Origin: Ptiloglossa arizonensis
Taxonomy: Eukaryota > Arthropoda > Insecta > Hymenoptera > Colletidae
Direction: 5' to 3'
NCBI RefSeq assembly: GCF_051014685.1
Contig: NC_135055.1
Span: 20,109,501-20,173,500 of the forward strand
DNA length: 64,000 nt
The notes under the pieces: generated by a model
The model's input: only the letters and a program-made list of their open reading frames with translations
The model's database searches: none
What the model was told of the DNA's origin: nothing
Position numbers and translations under genes: made by a program
Shown here: positions 24,109 to 36,529 of the stretch, one piece after another
How the letters are laid out: each line of letters begins with the position of its first letter
How positions within the stretch are numbered: the first letter of the stretch is position 1

Positions 24109-27023
24109 GTCGTTGTACCAAAGGGTTCCCCTGCGTTGAATAAATGAAAAAAAAATGGGCGTAAAAATTCGGCAGGGAAAAATTTCGACCTCGCGCGGGA
24201 CAAATTACTGTACTCGTCCGAGCTGTACTCAGCTGTTCGCGTAACGACTCCTCCCCAACGCGCGTACGATAAAGGTGTCGAACAAATTGGAACTTCAAAG
24301 ACGTTTCCCTTTTCAGAGCAGAGGGCGGAGGGAGGGCGGGGGGCGAGGTCCCTTTTCTCTCCATTTTTCTTTCCGCTCGGTGTCTCTCGCGGAAATAAAC
24401 TTCGAGCGAGCGTGAAACTACCCAGGCGCGGAGACGCGTGTACGCGTGTACGCGCGTACGTGTCTATTCTTATATAATGGACGCAACTCGACCCCGCGAG
24501 GATGAATGGCCCTGACAGGTAGCGATATTACGAATTTATCGAAGATTCGGTCGACGCTTAGTCGACGTAACGTCAGTTCGCTTCACCTCGCCCGTGGGCG
24601 AACTTCCTCCGCATTGTAATTCACTTCCCGTCTCGCTGGAATACCTGAGAACACCTCGAGGATTCCGCTCGTACAATTTTTCGCCCGTTTCCTCTTTATT
24701 TCGGGAGACTGGAATCTTTCCTCTTCGCGCGGACCGGAAAGATTTCCGTAACCGGAGGATCTAGCGTTTCTTTTTTTTTTTTCGAGCACGCGTGTCTACG
24801 TACGAAAAGATTTTCACAATAGATTCGGAAATTTCTCTGACACGACCCGGAAATATTTCATCGCGCACGTTGGACCGTGGATATGAAAAAAGAAACGTCT
24901 ACCGTACCACGAAAATGTAGCAGTTCTCGGGAAAATTTGCTTCGTTCGGCTCGTTTGTGCTTTGCGGGGATGGGCGGAAACTATAAAAGGTGGACGAAAT
25001 TTTCGAGAACGTCCGCATTTACCAAGAAATACACGTCGCTGGTTCGCGGGGCGCTGACGCGCAACAAATACATTCGTCTTGTTAATATGGAACAGCGCCT
25101 CGAGTTAAACGCAATTGAATATTTAAATGCGCGTAAAATCGCGATGCGCAGCACCGAGAACGCCGCCGGTATTATTCGAGTATATTCCCGACGAGTGGAG
25201 AGTCCGTCGTCGAAATTATTTTTTCCTAGTCGAAGTCGAGCGTATAAATTTTTCACCGACTCGTCGAAGAGTCGGGTCCGATCGCAACGAGGATCGAGAC
25301 AACGCGCGACCAACGATCGACGACCACCGTCGGTGACGTTAATTTTCGACTGACCCATAATCAATCCAACGCGGTCTGTTTGCGCGTCGTATCGAGATGC
25401 TTCTCCACACACCGGCCACGGATGGATTCGCGGTTCGCGTATTTGCGGATTCAGGTAGCAAAGGTATCCATTGGCCGAAGATTATCGGGAAATCGAAATT
25501 GCAGCCAGTCTGGATTACATCGGACCGGATCGTCGCGCGACAGCATTAACGGTAGCTCGTATAATTGCCGACTGTGTCGATCGAGTCTTTACGATCAATC
25601 TTCGAACGAGTTTTTACTTTCCCAAGTGGAAAAAAAACTTGTTTTCTTACGAGTGGGAGATGATTTCTTAGACAAAAAATTATCAACTCTGTTCCACCGT
25701 GTGGAATTCAAAATTTAATATTCTACATTTTACAACAGTGTTCTAGAATCTCCTTAAGCGCTCCCTTAGAATTTTCCCTTGGAACGAAAAGAATAATTCC
25801 CAGAGAATCGTCCACCTTGGATCGGTTCCCCGATCGAAGAAACGCGATTCTTCTTACAGGAAACCAGAGATTCTCTGTCCCTTAATTTCCCTGGACAGTG
25901 CGCATTATCCTCCCGTTACGTTACGGTGGTCCCCCACAAGAATTCCGTCGCGCTAAATTCTCGATTTCGATTCGGGCACGGAGAACGATCCTTCGATTCG
26001 TCGTTTCGAACGCGCGGCCATATCGACGGGCATCGCGATCCTGCGGTTTACGACGTCCACGGACGTACCGAACGCAATTGAAAGAACGAGGGAGAAACTG
26101 GTTAAAGATGAACCACTTTCCGACGGGATCGGTCCGACGACGGTCTTTAAAATATTCACGCGGCGCTGCGTTTGACGGGCGACTCTCGGAAAGGACGAGA
26201 GACCGCCGTCCCCGAGGACGGTGGACGCAATTCTCCCGGAGTTTTCTCTGTCGGGGGCCACGGTGGTGTGTCCCTCCATCGATTCTGACGTTCAGAACGG
26301 TCCAGAAGCGATTCGACAGAGAACCATCGCCGCCGCCGTTTCGACGGGGCAAAAAAGAGGGGAGAAAAAGGAGAAAACGGCCATTGTGACTTTCGATGAC
26401 AATCGTCGCGGCCGACGCGGACTTTTGATCGAATCGATCGATCGGTTTCTATGGGTCTTCTAAACACAGCCATACGGGGAGGGGGGGGAGGGTATGGGGT
26501 GCGTCAAAGGGCTGGTGAACACGATGGGGAACGATGGAACGAGAGGAACGAAGAGCCAGTCCCTGGAGAGGACTACCGACCGGCGCTGGATAAAGAGAGC
26601 GTTCACAACCACGCGAGAGTGAACGAGAGAACGATCGAGGGAGCGACAGAGGGACACGACGAGGGACGAGAACCGGGAAAACCGAGTAGCTCCGGGCTCA
26701 TTTGAATCCGACGCTCGATAATGTCCCCGGAGAGCACCGAAATATCTCGGTGCGCGTACACGTACGGGTACATCGCGATATTGTAACGCGCCCCCGACCG
26801 ACCGCCCGCCGCGGTCCCCGATGACATTTTCCGCGGCGATGTCGTTCATCAATGCCACGCAATAAAACTCCCACACGAAAAGAAACCAAACGCGTCTACG
26901 CGAGACCGGCCGGCAAAAGACGCCGCGACGCTGATCGATCGGACCGTCCACCGATCCACGCGCGATCTCCTCTTTCGTTTCGCGCGAATGGATCCACGAG
27001 ATACCAACGGATCATTTTTACGG

Positions 27024-27310
27024 CAATGACCGATTAGCCGAACGTTCGTTCGGACGTGAAACTTTGTCCGGTTGGACAGAGCTGCGCCATGGATGCACCG
27101 GGTGGTTCGAAAGAGAATAATGGAAGATACCACGAGAAAATGATTATTTTCGATGACCGATCAGCGTTTATTGAAACTTTAGGCGGTGCGAGAGAGTTCT
27201 AGAAAGGACGAACAGGGTGGTTTAACAAAGAACGAGAGAGGATTGCGAAGAGAAGGGTAATTTTTGCAACGATTACCGATCAGCCAAGTGTTCGTCGAAA
27301 CGCGCAACTT
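27024..27310. repeat. Three-copy degenerate tandem repeat (~119-127 bp)
   Basis: CAATGACCGATTAGCCGAAC at 27024, CGATGACCGATCAGCG at 27151 and CGATTACCGATCAGCCAA at 27270 head three diverged units. The units share AAACTTTG, a GGTGGTT segment and a GAGAGAATA/GAGAGGATT segment. Spacing is 127 and 119 bp. The array is in the 13-kb kinesin intron. Confidence 0.7.
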
Positions 27311-28433
27311 TGGTTCGCCAGGGGAATGCACGTGATCGTTCAAGAGAGAGAACAAGGGAGAAGTTAGGTACGTTTGAAGGTCACTCGCGTTTCTTTACCC
27401 TGGAGAATGAACGGTCCGTTTCGAGCCGAGTTCGTCGGCCTACCGCCCAAGAGCTAACACGATCATCGACACGCGACGAAATGGTATCGGGAACGCCATT
27501 TCTCTCTCGCAATGCTCGAGGTTTCGATCTTCGGCTTGTCGCGAGGTGTACTTTCGTTTAATTTAACAACGCCCGTATTATGCGATACGCGCGACGGGGA
27601 TATGCATTATTCAAGCGACATATATGAATGCTTAAAACGCGAGCCCGAAACTGTTCCCGAAGGTGGTCTCGTTCGACGTTCCGTTTGCGGTCTTCGAGGA
27701 TCTCGACGAGTCGAAATCGATTCGAAAACACCTGTTACTCGAAACGGTACGTCGACCGCTTCAATTTCGTACGTCTCTCGATCCCGGTACGTTCCATTTT
27801 ACGGTTCCTATTTTTAAACGACACGAGGTTAACGATCGGGAGCAGAATTTTGCGAATCCTCGCTAGGAAGCGACTCGAATACGTAAACTCGAAAATAATC
27901 ACGGCGACGTTCGATTCGATTCCTCCTCGGCGAGAAGTCGCGAGCCAAGAAGCAACGTTCGCCAGAGGGTGAAACGGGTGGGTCGGATTTTCCTGCCGGG
28001 AGGTGGAGTTTAGAGGTCGGGAAATTAGTTTAGTTATGCGCCCGGCAGGGACGTCTCCTGAGTCTTCAGGATGAACATAAGTCGACGTCGGAGCACGTAC
28101 TTAGACGTTTCAACGTTCCGACTTTTCCGCCCTCGATGCTCTTTAACTTCCACTGGAATTCCTCTTTTTCCTTATTTATCTACCTGGCACCGACATCGAA
28201 GGATTCTCCGAGACACCGAACGGTGGAAACGCGATTCTACGCGCGCTAGAGACAAAGAGAGCACTCGGGTAGGCGGAGAGAGGAAAAAAAGGGCCGCTGA
28301 AACGAGAGAGTGAATTTTGCCCCCCTCCCGAGGAACTAAGGGCGGACGATGGGAATCGACGTTCACGAATTACCGGGGGTAGCTTTATTCCACCCCCTCT
28401 TTCGAGAGGATACGGTGAATTTCTAACGCTTAC

Positions 28434-28622
28434 CTGGGAGTCTTCCTCGGTAAATATCGCGTCGAAGGCAAACATTTTCGGCGCAGCCACCGTTGGTCTT
28501 CGATCTTCCGCGGAGGAGGACTGGCCAGACGTAGGGTCGACCAAGGTCACCTGCTTCTTCCTCTTGTCGGCGTTGAAGAAGCTCCCACCTTCCCCCGGAG
28601 ACACTTTCAACATGACTTTCAC
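28434..28622 (-). CDS. Kif26: KIF26-type kinesin, motor-domain exon (start of motor)
   Basis: This internal exon of an atypical kinesin encodes 63 residues, in phase 0 at both ends. It begins VKVMLKVSP, which corresponds to the first beta strand of kinesin motors (the IKVxxRVRP position). It continues through FFNADKRKKQVTLVDP, a stretch characteristic of the KIF26 subfamily, to APKMFAFDAIF followed by EEDSQ, the usual FxFDxVF element. The minus-strand acceptor reads AATTTCCAG just before base 28622 and the donor is CCCAG|GTAAGC at 28433, both strong. The next exon (15375-15282) continues the protein as SQ|TEICSSALTDV, matching the family order DSQ-AEVCSSALTDV. Known of the family: KIF26A/B and VAB-8 are divergent kinesin-11 proteins; KIF26A lacks detectable ATPase activity and acts in signalling and cell or axon migration rather than cargo transport. 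An initiator Met is not expected here, because the family has several hundred residues before the motor, so the internal ATG is not a start. Confidence 0.93.
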
Positions 28623-29897
28623 CTGGAAATTAAAAATTAAACGTTGGTTAGTTACAGAGAAGGAGAAGCTCCAGACGCTTTAACCGATACGTCTCTGTCC
28701 AGCCCAGGCTTTCGAAACCGAGAATATATCGCGAGGCTTGATTATAGACCGTGGAAAATAGATCGATATGGACGTACGTCGAATCGGCTGGAATAGCCTC
28801 GCGTTACGTAACGAATGTAACCTTCTCCCGGTCGAACAATGGCCTCATCAGAATTATCCGGACGGTTTCAGCCGGAAAATGGACGGCGGGGTCTGAAATA
28901 ACGACGAGCCGCGTTAACCGATCCGGTTCAACGAACCGTCGTCGACGATCCTCGCGGCGAATGCAAACGGAAACTTATCGCTCGATGGGAATTAATAAAC
29001 TTGGGACCGAGTGCCACGTATCGTGTCTCCTCGATAATGGTGTAAACGCCATTAATCGAATCCAGGCGGAAAATGGTTGCGACTATACATCCGGACCGTT
29101 CGGTCTCGACTGAGTGATATTTTACTCGAACGTATTATTCGCGGAACTTTCTATATTTTATTCGATTCCTACGAAACCCTTAGGTCGATGCGAGCACACG
29201 CATCTGCCAACACTCGGAAACGTACAGCCTCTCGAATATCCAACCGATCGAGACGCAACAAACTACTCTCGTTCCAAACAAATACACAAAGCGTTACGTT
29301 TCTTTCATCTTGTTTCTATCGCAAACTACAGGCTACTCTGCAGTACACAGTGATAGATCGAAGCGTAATTCATCGATCTATTTGCACAATTATACAGATT
29401 CGAAACTTTGCGAAACTTTCTCGATTCGAAACGATTTTGGACGTTTGTTACGGACCAAAATCCATCCTACCGTGCCTTTCGATACAGTTTTACCCTATCC
29501 TAGGATAGACGAAAAATTTCCAAAGGGCGATCCGTTGCGCGGCGCGTCCCACCGACTGGAAAAGTTCACCGAACGCGAAAGAATCAAAGCGCGAACGAGT
29601 CGTCTCGCCCGGTGGGACGTACCGTGTCGCGGTGTCATAAAATATCTCGTTTGTCGCCGGGAGAAAAATACCTCGGTGTCCTGACTATTTATCAACGTTT
29701 CTGCTCGACGTCTGCCCCGTTCTCCCGACGGATCGCGGGCCAGCAACTCGAATCGAATTTCCAGCGCGAAACGGGAAGAGAAACAACAACGCACCGCGGG
29801 TGGAGGAGAGAACCGAACGACGCATCGACGCGTCGTTAAAACTGCATTCGTTTCACGGTGAGATCGATGTTCCAGTCGGTGCGGTGTACCGGGAACG

Positions 29898-29924
29898 CGT
29901 CGAGTCGAGTCGAGTCGAGTCGCG
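29898..29924 (+). repeat. (GTCGA)n pentanucleotide repeat
   Basis: Four to five tandem GTCGA units end in GTCGC. Confidence 0.75.
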
Positions 29925-32900
29925 TCACGGCGTCCGTTCGGCCCGGCTGTCCAGGAAATTGCGTTTCGAGATTTCGTTCAGATTGCGGGGCACGTTCTAT
30001 CTTTTGCATACGGAACGGCCCCGTCGCGAACCGGGGGCCGCGCGGCCTGCGAAAAAGAGACGCTTCGCTTTTTACCAAGCCCCGTCCAGATACACCTTTC
30101 TTCACCGGAACGCGTCTCGGTACGTTGAGCGGTTCACCGTGAAAAGACCGAGTGCCAGCGATCGAGCGACCGGAAATAAAATACCTCCTTTCCAGTCTTA
30201 TTGAGAAAACTCGCCCGTATCGATCCACCCACCTTTCTTCTCTCGTTTCATCCGGACCCCGGCAACCCGTTACGTTTCCTTTCGTTTTCGGTTATTCGGT
30301 ACGCGCAAGGTTGTTTTCCCTATCGGGAGAGCGTCTCGCTCGAAGAGTGTATCCTACAGTCTCCGATTTCCAACCGCTTTGACGCGGTATCGGATCCGGA
30401 TACTGGATAATTTTCGAGACGCAGCTCGACGACCTCATCGAGAAGCGTACAAGAACGCACACTTGTACCGAAGAACGAAACCCGGAAGTTGATACGAAAA
30501 TCAAAGGATATATTCCTATTTACCATTAAGCGTAACAAAGACGCGGATCTTCTCTTTGTTAGGCACGAACGACTCTCGGCGATAAAACTTCGGTTCATCG
30601 ATCGTGCAACTTGGACGATATCGAAGTTCCGCGCGCGTACTTCGCTGGTCGATTTATGCATCCTCCTCGCGAGAAATACCCGCGCGGATCGAGTTAATTG
30701 GTTAACGCCACGGCCTCTTGGAACCGAATACCGGAGAAACTCTTGCATTTTCGTGACCGGAGAATTTTATCCACCGGTTACTAAATTTCCAGCGCAACGT
30801 CCACCGTGCACGCTCGAGCAAAGCGTCGCCAGTCGCTTTATGATTTCTCGCATTAGCGCTCGCGAACAGAATCATATCTCCCCTCTCTCGGTGGTCGAAC
30901 GTGGCTCTAAATTTATAGGAAGTCCTCTCCGCTGGCACACTCATTTACCTCCGTGATTTACTCCCCCCTAATCTCCGATCTCGTTCGTAATGACCTTTCC
31001 AGGTTCTTCGTAGGCATGCTAGCAGCTTGCGCCTATTCGACGGGGCGCTCTAAATTTCGCAGTCGCGTTTCCTTTTCCGCTCCGACGAGCCTTTATCCAC
31101 CTCGATCGCGAGCGCGGTAAGAAAATCGAAGACGCCCAATTTTTCACGGGACGATGAACGAGGAAAGTATACGGGGAAAATATTACCCTCTTCGAAATCT
31201 CTCGAATCGAGACTGACGAGGAGCCACGTCCGCATGGTTGCCTCGTAGTTTCCGCGTCCGTCCTTTGTCGCGCGCACAATCTGTATCGTTTGCGAAATAC
31301 CGAAACACTTTGGATTTCGATACGTCCTTGGTACACGCAGCTGCAGAACTGTCAACCTTCGTACACCCATTTCTCCAGAAGTCACACGCGAGCAATTAAT
31401 TCGTGAACGTTCGTCTCTCTATCGTCCTCTATTTTTTTTTTTTTTTTTTAATTCCCACGCGTTGTTACTTTGCACAGTTGACAGAATATCGAGTCACCTT
31501 CGTTCTCCATCCTCCGAATTTTTTCTACAATTTCTCCGCGCGACGTTTCCTCCCATCGTTCGTAAAACACCGTGCACTCGATGCATCCTCGGTCCAAATA
31601 CTCAAACACCAGCGTGAACCTCGCGAACGATCCTCTACGTCACCCCTCGACTCCTAATTTTCTCCGTAATTTCTTCTCTGCACTCGGCGCGCAATAAAGA
31701 CGTCATTGTCGCTGGTATTTCATCGCGGAGGGTTCCGTTCCGCGTCCGGAGGCGTTGGTCCGTCGGTGACACCGGAAACGGGCCCCGAACCGGAAGCTAG
31801 CCGTTAATTTCTCAACGTTCACGCGGGAATGAGCCCCACCGCGCCACGAACACGGACTTTGCTGTCGTTTTCCGGACGGACGTTAAAGCGTAGAAATGTT
31901 TTATGGCGCCAGCGGGCATTACACGCCGATTTACGATCGTTCAGGAACGCGAGCTCTCGTTCGACGAACTCTCGCCTACCTCGATATAAATTCGCGTTCG
32001 TTCGTTCTCGAGCGGGACCCTCGTCGAGACAACGCGACAAAGAAACGCGTTAGCGACCACCGTTACGGCGCTGCATCGGGCACGAACAACGCCACGGTGG
32101 ATAAGCGGGAAAATTATGAAAGGTCTCCGGGGCGATAATTCCTCCTGGTAGATAGCGGCGTAATTCTACGCTGGGAACGAAGACGATCGTACCCGCGCAC
32201 CGGCCACAGTAGGAATTTTCTCATTCAGAAATTTGTATTACGCCGCGACGTAATACGTGGCACCCGAACCTCTAAGGCACGAACATCGGATACGGTACGG
32301 AGAACAAAGTCTATTAAACCCTTGTGCTGGAACAACGCTCGGTAACGCGTCTCGTGCGTGCTTTCGGCCGAAACTGCGCAATAACGCGCCGAGAACCTCG
32401 CGAGCTTCGAAGCAGGGAATCTGCCGTTGCATCGGAGCAACAATTCTCAACCAACGAGCATGGAAAATATTTCTTCGAAATTATCCCTGCATCGATTCAC
32501 CATCGAACGAACGTAGATACCATTCGAAAGGGGTTCGTCGAACGAATTTTCACGAACGACACTTTCTTCTCGATGCACAAAGGAAACGTGCACTTGCAAT
32601 TGCAACAGAAAGGGCAAACACTTTTGCGAGATCATAAAAATTCGTAACGAGAAAGATACCGACGAAAACGGAACGTTGTCCGCGAGCGTATTTTCGTCGC
32701 GTTACAATCGTCGTTTAGCGTCGCTTCTGTAAACGACTTTAACGAAAGAGCGTCAATGTCGCGCGCAATAATGCACGCGTTTCCCCAATTCCCAGCGCAT
32801 TGGCGCAATTAATGAAACGTTTGACGCCTCGTGTCTCGGGTAGTATACCGCGGCACGATATTCGCGATCAAGCAGCCGAGAAGCAAACAAACGCGGATCC

Positions 32901-32972
32901 GTTCCAGCCGATCGGCTCGACGCCAAATAACCAGAATTAATCGAACCGCGTCCCTTTATTCCGCGACGAGCG

Positions 32973-33024
32973 ACAGAGATCGAGAGAGAGAGAAATCGAG
33001 AGAGAGAAAGAGAGAGAAAGAGAC
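32973..33024 (+). repeat. (GA)n-rich microsatellite
   Basis: GAGAGAGAGA blocks interrupted by AAATC and AAAG. Confidence 0.8.
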
Positions 33025-34774
33025 TTTGCAGTCTGCCGCGGCGCGCGATTCCGTTATAAGAGACGAAACAGCCCGCGGGGGATTCAACTTCGACGACGAG
33101 CGTCGTCAAAGCGATTGCGGGACCACGACCTCGGTGGTCTCTTTGCGCGAAGATTACTCCAACGATCGGCGGATAATCTAAATAATCGACGTCTGGCCCA
33201 GAGCGGGGGAGCCAAAATGTGATTCCTTCGCGGCAACCCCTTCGTTAAAACGGTAGTAACGTCATCGGGGTACAGCCCGAGGCGGTCCCAAAGTCGATCG
33301 GACCACCCTCTGTCTTACGCGACGTTTTCGTTCGACGAGACCGATAAGAAACTTCCGGGCAATTACCTACGCGTATCGCAAACAGGGAGGGTGTACCACT
33401 GACGATTTTTCCAGCAATAATTTCACACCGTTCCGATCGCGACGAGTACGAGATTACGATGTATTTCTCCTTCGATACGTCTGTCGAACGATTCTTAAAA
33501 TCGACAACTCGCAGCGTGCAATTTACCTTCGCGTCGATGGAAATAATCACCTTCTCGACTCGGTTCGTCGATTCGTTTCGATAAGTCCGAGGGAACGGGT
33601 TTCAATGCGCCGCGTTGTTCTTGCACCGGCCACTTTCGCGTCACGGTATTGTTTAAAAAGAGGCGGTCCGTTAATCGGCAGGTTGCCGCGGACGCGATCG
33701 ATTTCCAACGAGTAACGATTTTCCCCGGCGGTAATCAAATTCCCGGCTGCAGTTTTTTTCCGCTGCACGGGACTCGCCATAAAGGCCCGCCGCGTTTATG
33801 CAAATCCCACCGTCCTTTGGATTTTTCATCGACCCGTGGGAATCGCTCGACGCTTCTGTACGAGTCAAAGCGGAGTAAAATTCGGTTCGGTCCCGACCAA
33901 CGAATGCTTATTAATAAAAAAAAAAAAACAGTGTCGACCGATACACAGGGCGGTTATTTTATTTCGAATGAAAATTTATCGTGCATCGAACAACCGTTGA
34001 AAACGTTCGCGAAAAGCGTTTATTTCGGGGCGAGAGCGAATCATCGCGGATAAAGCCACTCGGTTCTGCACAAGGGACGGTTCGACCCTGAAGTGTTCGA
34101 ACTCGTTCTTCGAATACATCTCCAACGAAACTCGTATTTTGTACCAACGGTTATCCATCGCTATAACCTTTGTTAAAGAAAAACAACCCGAAATGCCCAA
34201 GGAACCAACGTTAAAGCCGAGGAACGGAAGCACAAAGTACTACGACGATAGAGCTCGAAGCGAGGAGCGTTCGCGCAAAGTTTCGTTAAACTCGGTGTCT
34301 GACAGCAGTCTCCCTTCTACCCTTTGCGGCGAGTAATCGCGCGCGAATTCGCGCGAACGTGAATCCGCGAGAAGAGACGGGAACCCGGCGATAGTTCCGG
34401 GGAAGCTCGTGACCCGAGTGCGCAGTTACAGTTCAATAATAATTAGACTAAATATCCCGGCAGCAGTCGAGGCCCCCGGGTGTCGACGGGGGCGGCTGGA
34501 AGTTTCTGATTTAGCGGCCTCGGAATTAGAAACTTTAACCCACATCCAAGTTGTTGGATCGACTTACAGTCGAACGTTAAACCCGTTATTATGGGGTCCC
34601 GAACGCCACGTAGATGGAGCCTTTGATACCGCGAGTTCCGACGAGATACTACGGCCCTTTGATTCGACGACGCGGAATTTATACGTTTTGCCCGCCTCGA
34701 GTGAACCCCCGAGCCCCTCTGCAACCCAACCGACCCGGGGGAAGCCCGGTTATCTATTCCACGGTTAGGTGTAT

Positions 34775-34782
34775 CTAAATAC
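34775..34782. repeat. Left target-site duplication of the hAT-like element
   Basis: CTAAATAC, identical to the copy at 35220-35227 on the other side of the element. A ninth matching T follows in both places but is best assigned to the element's first base on the left. Confidence 0.75.
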
Positions 34783-35219
34783 TAAGGGTGGACGGGTATC
34801 CGACATTTCGGGCAGAGTTCTGAAAGTTTTTTCATACTCGAAAATCTATATACTCGAATACCCAAATAGACGATAGCTGGACGACAGTAAACAAGGTGAC
34901 TAGAATATAACTCTATACGCTCGCTAAATTTTGCCAACTACGTACACTAGTTAACCATCTTTTACTTTCTCTTTTATCGCTCTCTTCCATGCACGATTCT
35001 TAATACTACGTTCTCTTAAAGCTACTTTTACCTAAACCTATCCTAAAATTACGATACTACGACAGATTTTAGGGTTACCGACTCAACTTGAACACTACTT
35101 GACTCGACTTGGATTTACCTGAAAATTTCGAGTACCCTATCGCAAGTTCGGGACCCGACTCGAGTCACGCTCAATACGACCCTAGGCTCGGGTACCCGAA
35201 ATTTTCGGGATCACCTCCA
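34783..35219. mobile_element. Non-autonomous hAT-like element (MITE), 437 bp, with 8-bp target duplication
   Basis: The element is flanked by perfect 8-bp direct repeats CTAAATAC at 34775-34782 and 35220-35227, the target-duplication size of hAT transposons. The left end reads TAAGGGTGGACGGGTATCCG and goes on into ACATTTCGGG. The right end, read inward on the minus strand, is TGGAGGTGATCCCGAAAATT followed by TCGGGTACCCG. After a small gap the two ends align as imperfect inverted repeats sharing the GGTG...TCCCGA..TTTCGGG core, a style seen in hAT ends (GGTACCCGA-rich). The interior is markedly AT-richer than its surroundings and has no transposase frame, so it would have needed transposase from elsewhere. 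The intact duplication suggests a not very old insertion. Confidence 0.75.
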
Positions 35220-35227
35220 CTAAATAC
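35220..35227. repeat. Right target-site duplication of the hAT-like element
   Basis: CTAAATAC, perfect match to 34775-34782. Confidence 0.75.
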
Positions 35228-35902
35228 TCGGCCCCCGGGGGCGTACGTCGCGCAGGGGTGAAAGTCGACGAGCTTTGGAATTCCTACCGTGGAAACCTCC
35301 GGGCTATTCCGACGAAATTTGCGTCGCGAAATGGGTCAGGGGCGGTCACCCCCTTTCCCGCGAGGGGCGCGCCCGACAAATCTGATTTTCGGCCAGACGA
35401 GAGAGGAGAACGCAATTCTCCCGACCGAGAGGATCTTCGTCGTCGATGGAGACCTTCGTGGCTTCGTGAAAACTCCGTAATCCCGAGGTAGACGGTCCTC
35501 GGGGTTTGTTACGCGGTTCTGAATTTCTTCAAAGTACCCCGACGCGATGGGGATCGAATTAAGGGGGTAGTCTCGCGCTTCGTGTCGAGAGCAAGAAGGA
35601 TTTTTCTCTTTCGTGCTTTTTTTTCAGAGAGATTTGAAAATGTCTCTTCAAGAGAGAGAGAGAGAAATTTAAACTCGCGATACATGGCAAGTGCGAGTAG
35701 CATCGAGACGAAAGACTGAGAATTTCCTACAGCGTCTTTGAATTCGTTATCGAAACAACGTTACCCCGAGTGTAAGCACACAAGTGCCGTATCGGTCGGT
35801 TGTACAATATTTGTGCATTTCAAAGATTCTTTCTCAATCCGTTGTATAAACTCTGTTCGCGTTCTAAGGTATCGAACGGTTATTACGAAGGAGGGAACTC
35901 AC

Positions 35903-36097
35903 CTTTCGCGTCGAAAACGGGTGAAAGTTTCTCGTACAGCTTGGTTCGTCGACTGTTGCCAGTTGGGAGCTATACTACGCGCGTCTAGAGGACTGTTTCT
36001 GTTTGGGTATTCGAGAAGGTCGGCAATCGCGTCGACTTCGTTGTTTACGATTCGTGAATCGTTCATACGCACTTTCGGGCACTGTTGTCGTTGACCT
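35903..36097 (-). CDS. Candidate second exon, 195 bp, minus strand, unknown product
   Basis: This open segment is bounded by an acceptor (TTTAATTTATCAG before 36097) and a full-consensus donor (GAAAG|GTGAGT at 35902). It holds 64 whole codons plus one leading and two trailing bases, so it enters and leaves in phase 2, compatible with the proposed first exon at 36530. The encoded peptide begins GQRQQCPKVRMNDSRIVNNE and ends ETFTRFRRE. An in-frame stop sits just upstream, inside the proposed intron. Residue use (N, D, E, Q, L) is less arginine/serine-skewed than most chance frames here. It cannot join directly to the kinesin exon at 28622, since that would create AGG TGA, so at least one more exon would be needed. 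A 118-codon frame overlaps it antisense. No family recognised. Confidence 0.22.
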
Positions 36098-36435
36098 CTG
36101 ATAAATTAAACGCGCGTTCGGAGTTCTGGGTAGACCTTCGACAAGTTTTTTCCATGGAATTTCACCGTGCACGAGTTACTCCGTAGACACAACTCGCACG
36201 TAATTTCGCTCACCACGTGTCCGCGAGTTGTTCACTCGTCGAAGGTGTCCCGTGTTCTGACCTTTACGCGGTATCTCCGATCGGGTGTTCGCGTTCTCTT
36301 TACTCTCGCCTGTTGGACAGCCCGATTACCGGTAACGGTAGGGGAAAATAGCAACGTCCTTTGTTCCCGCGTAAAATCAACCCTACACGTTTCGCACCTC
36401 GTTCATCCACCTTCTCGTCACCCTCCTCGTTCCCC

Positions 36436-36475
36436 AGGAGGAGGAGAAGGAGGAGTAGGAGGAGAAGAAGAAGGG
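36436..36475 (+). repeat. (AGG)n/(AAG)n trinucleotide repeat
   Basis: AGGAGGAGGAGAAGGAGGAG passes into GAAGAAGAAGG. It yields a poly-leucine run on the minus strand that is not evidence of a signal peptide. It lies inside the proposed intron between the candidate exons at 36530 and 36097. Confidence 0.8.
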
Positions 36476-36529
36476 TACAATGGAATTCCTCGTAGACTCT
36501 CAATTAAAAATGTTTCAGCGCGTACTCAC

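Larger units (their letters stand above)
15376..28433. other. Kinesin intron (13.1 kb)
   Basis: Intron between exons 28434-28622 and 15282-15375. It holds the TTCG hairpin at 16656, the 21-bp hairpin at 17067, simple repeats at 21814, 23040-23100 (GAGC/GA) and 24075, and the three-copy repeat at 27.0-27.3 kb. The long plus-strand frames at 18014-18853 and 20989-21999 match no family and have the same arginine/serine bias as shadow frames. Confidence 0.7.
28623..34774. other. Upstream kinesin intron or flank, no exon recognised
   Basis: The KIF26 family predicts a preceding exon ending shortly before VKVM. No minus-strand segment here shows the expected proline-rich PPPCLLRA-type or FFARAAQKL-type conserved stretches. 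The section contains the GTCGA repeat and the GA microsatellite. Confidence 0.5.

Noticed and set aside
28800..28890. Possible small kinesin exon ending ...LFDREK just upstream of VKVM
   Set aside because: Acceptor is acceptable, but the donor would be GTTACA and the residues do not resemble the KIF26 pre-motor sequence.
30183..30245. Possible exon ending NKTGKE before VKVM
   Set aside because: Weak donor (GTATTT), upstream in-frame stop and no family resemblance.
36300..36503. Poly-leucine stretch suggesting a signal peptide
   Set aside because: Produced by the AGG/AAG trinucleotide repeat read on the minus strand.
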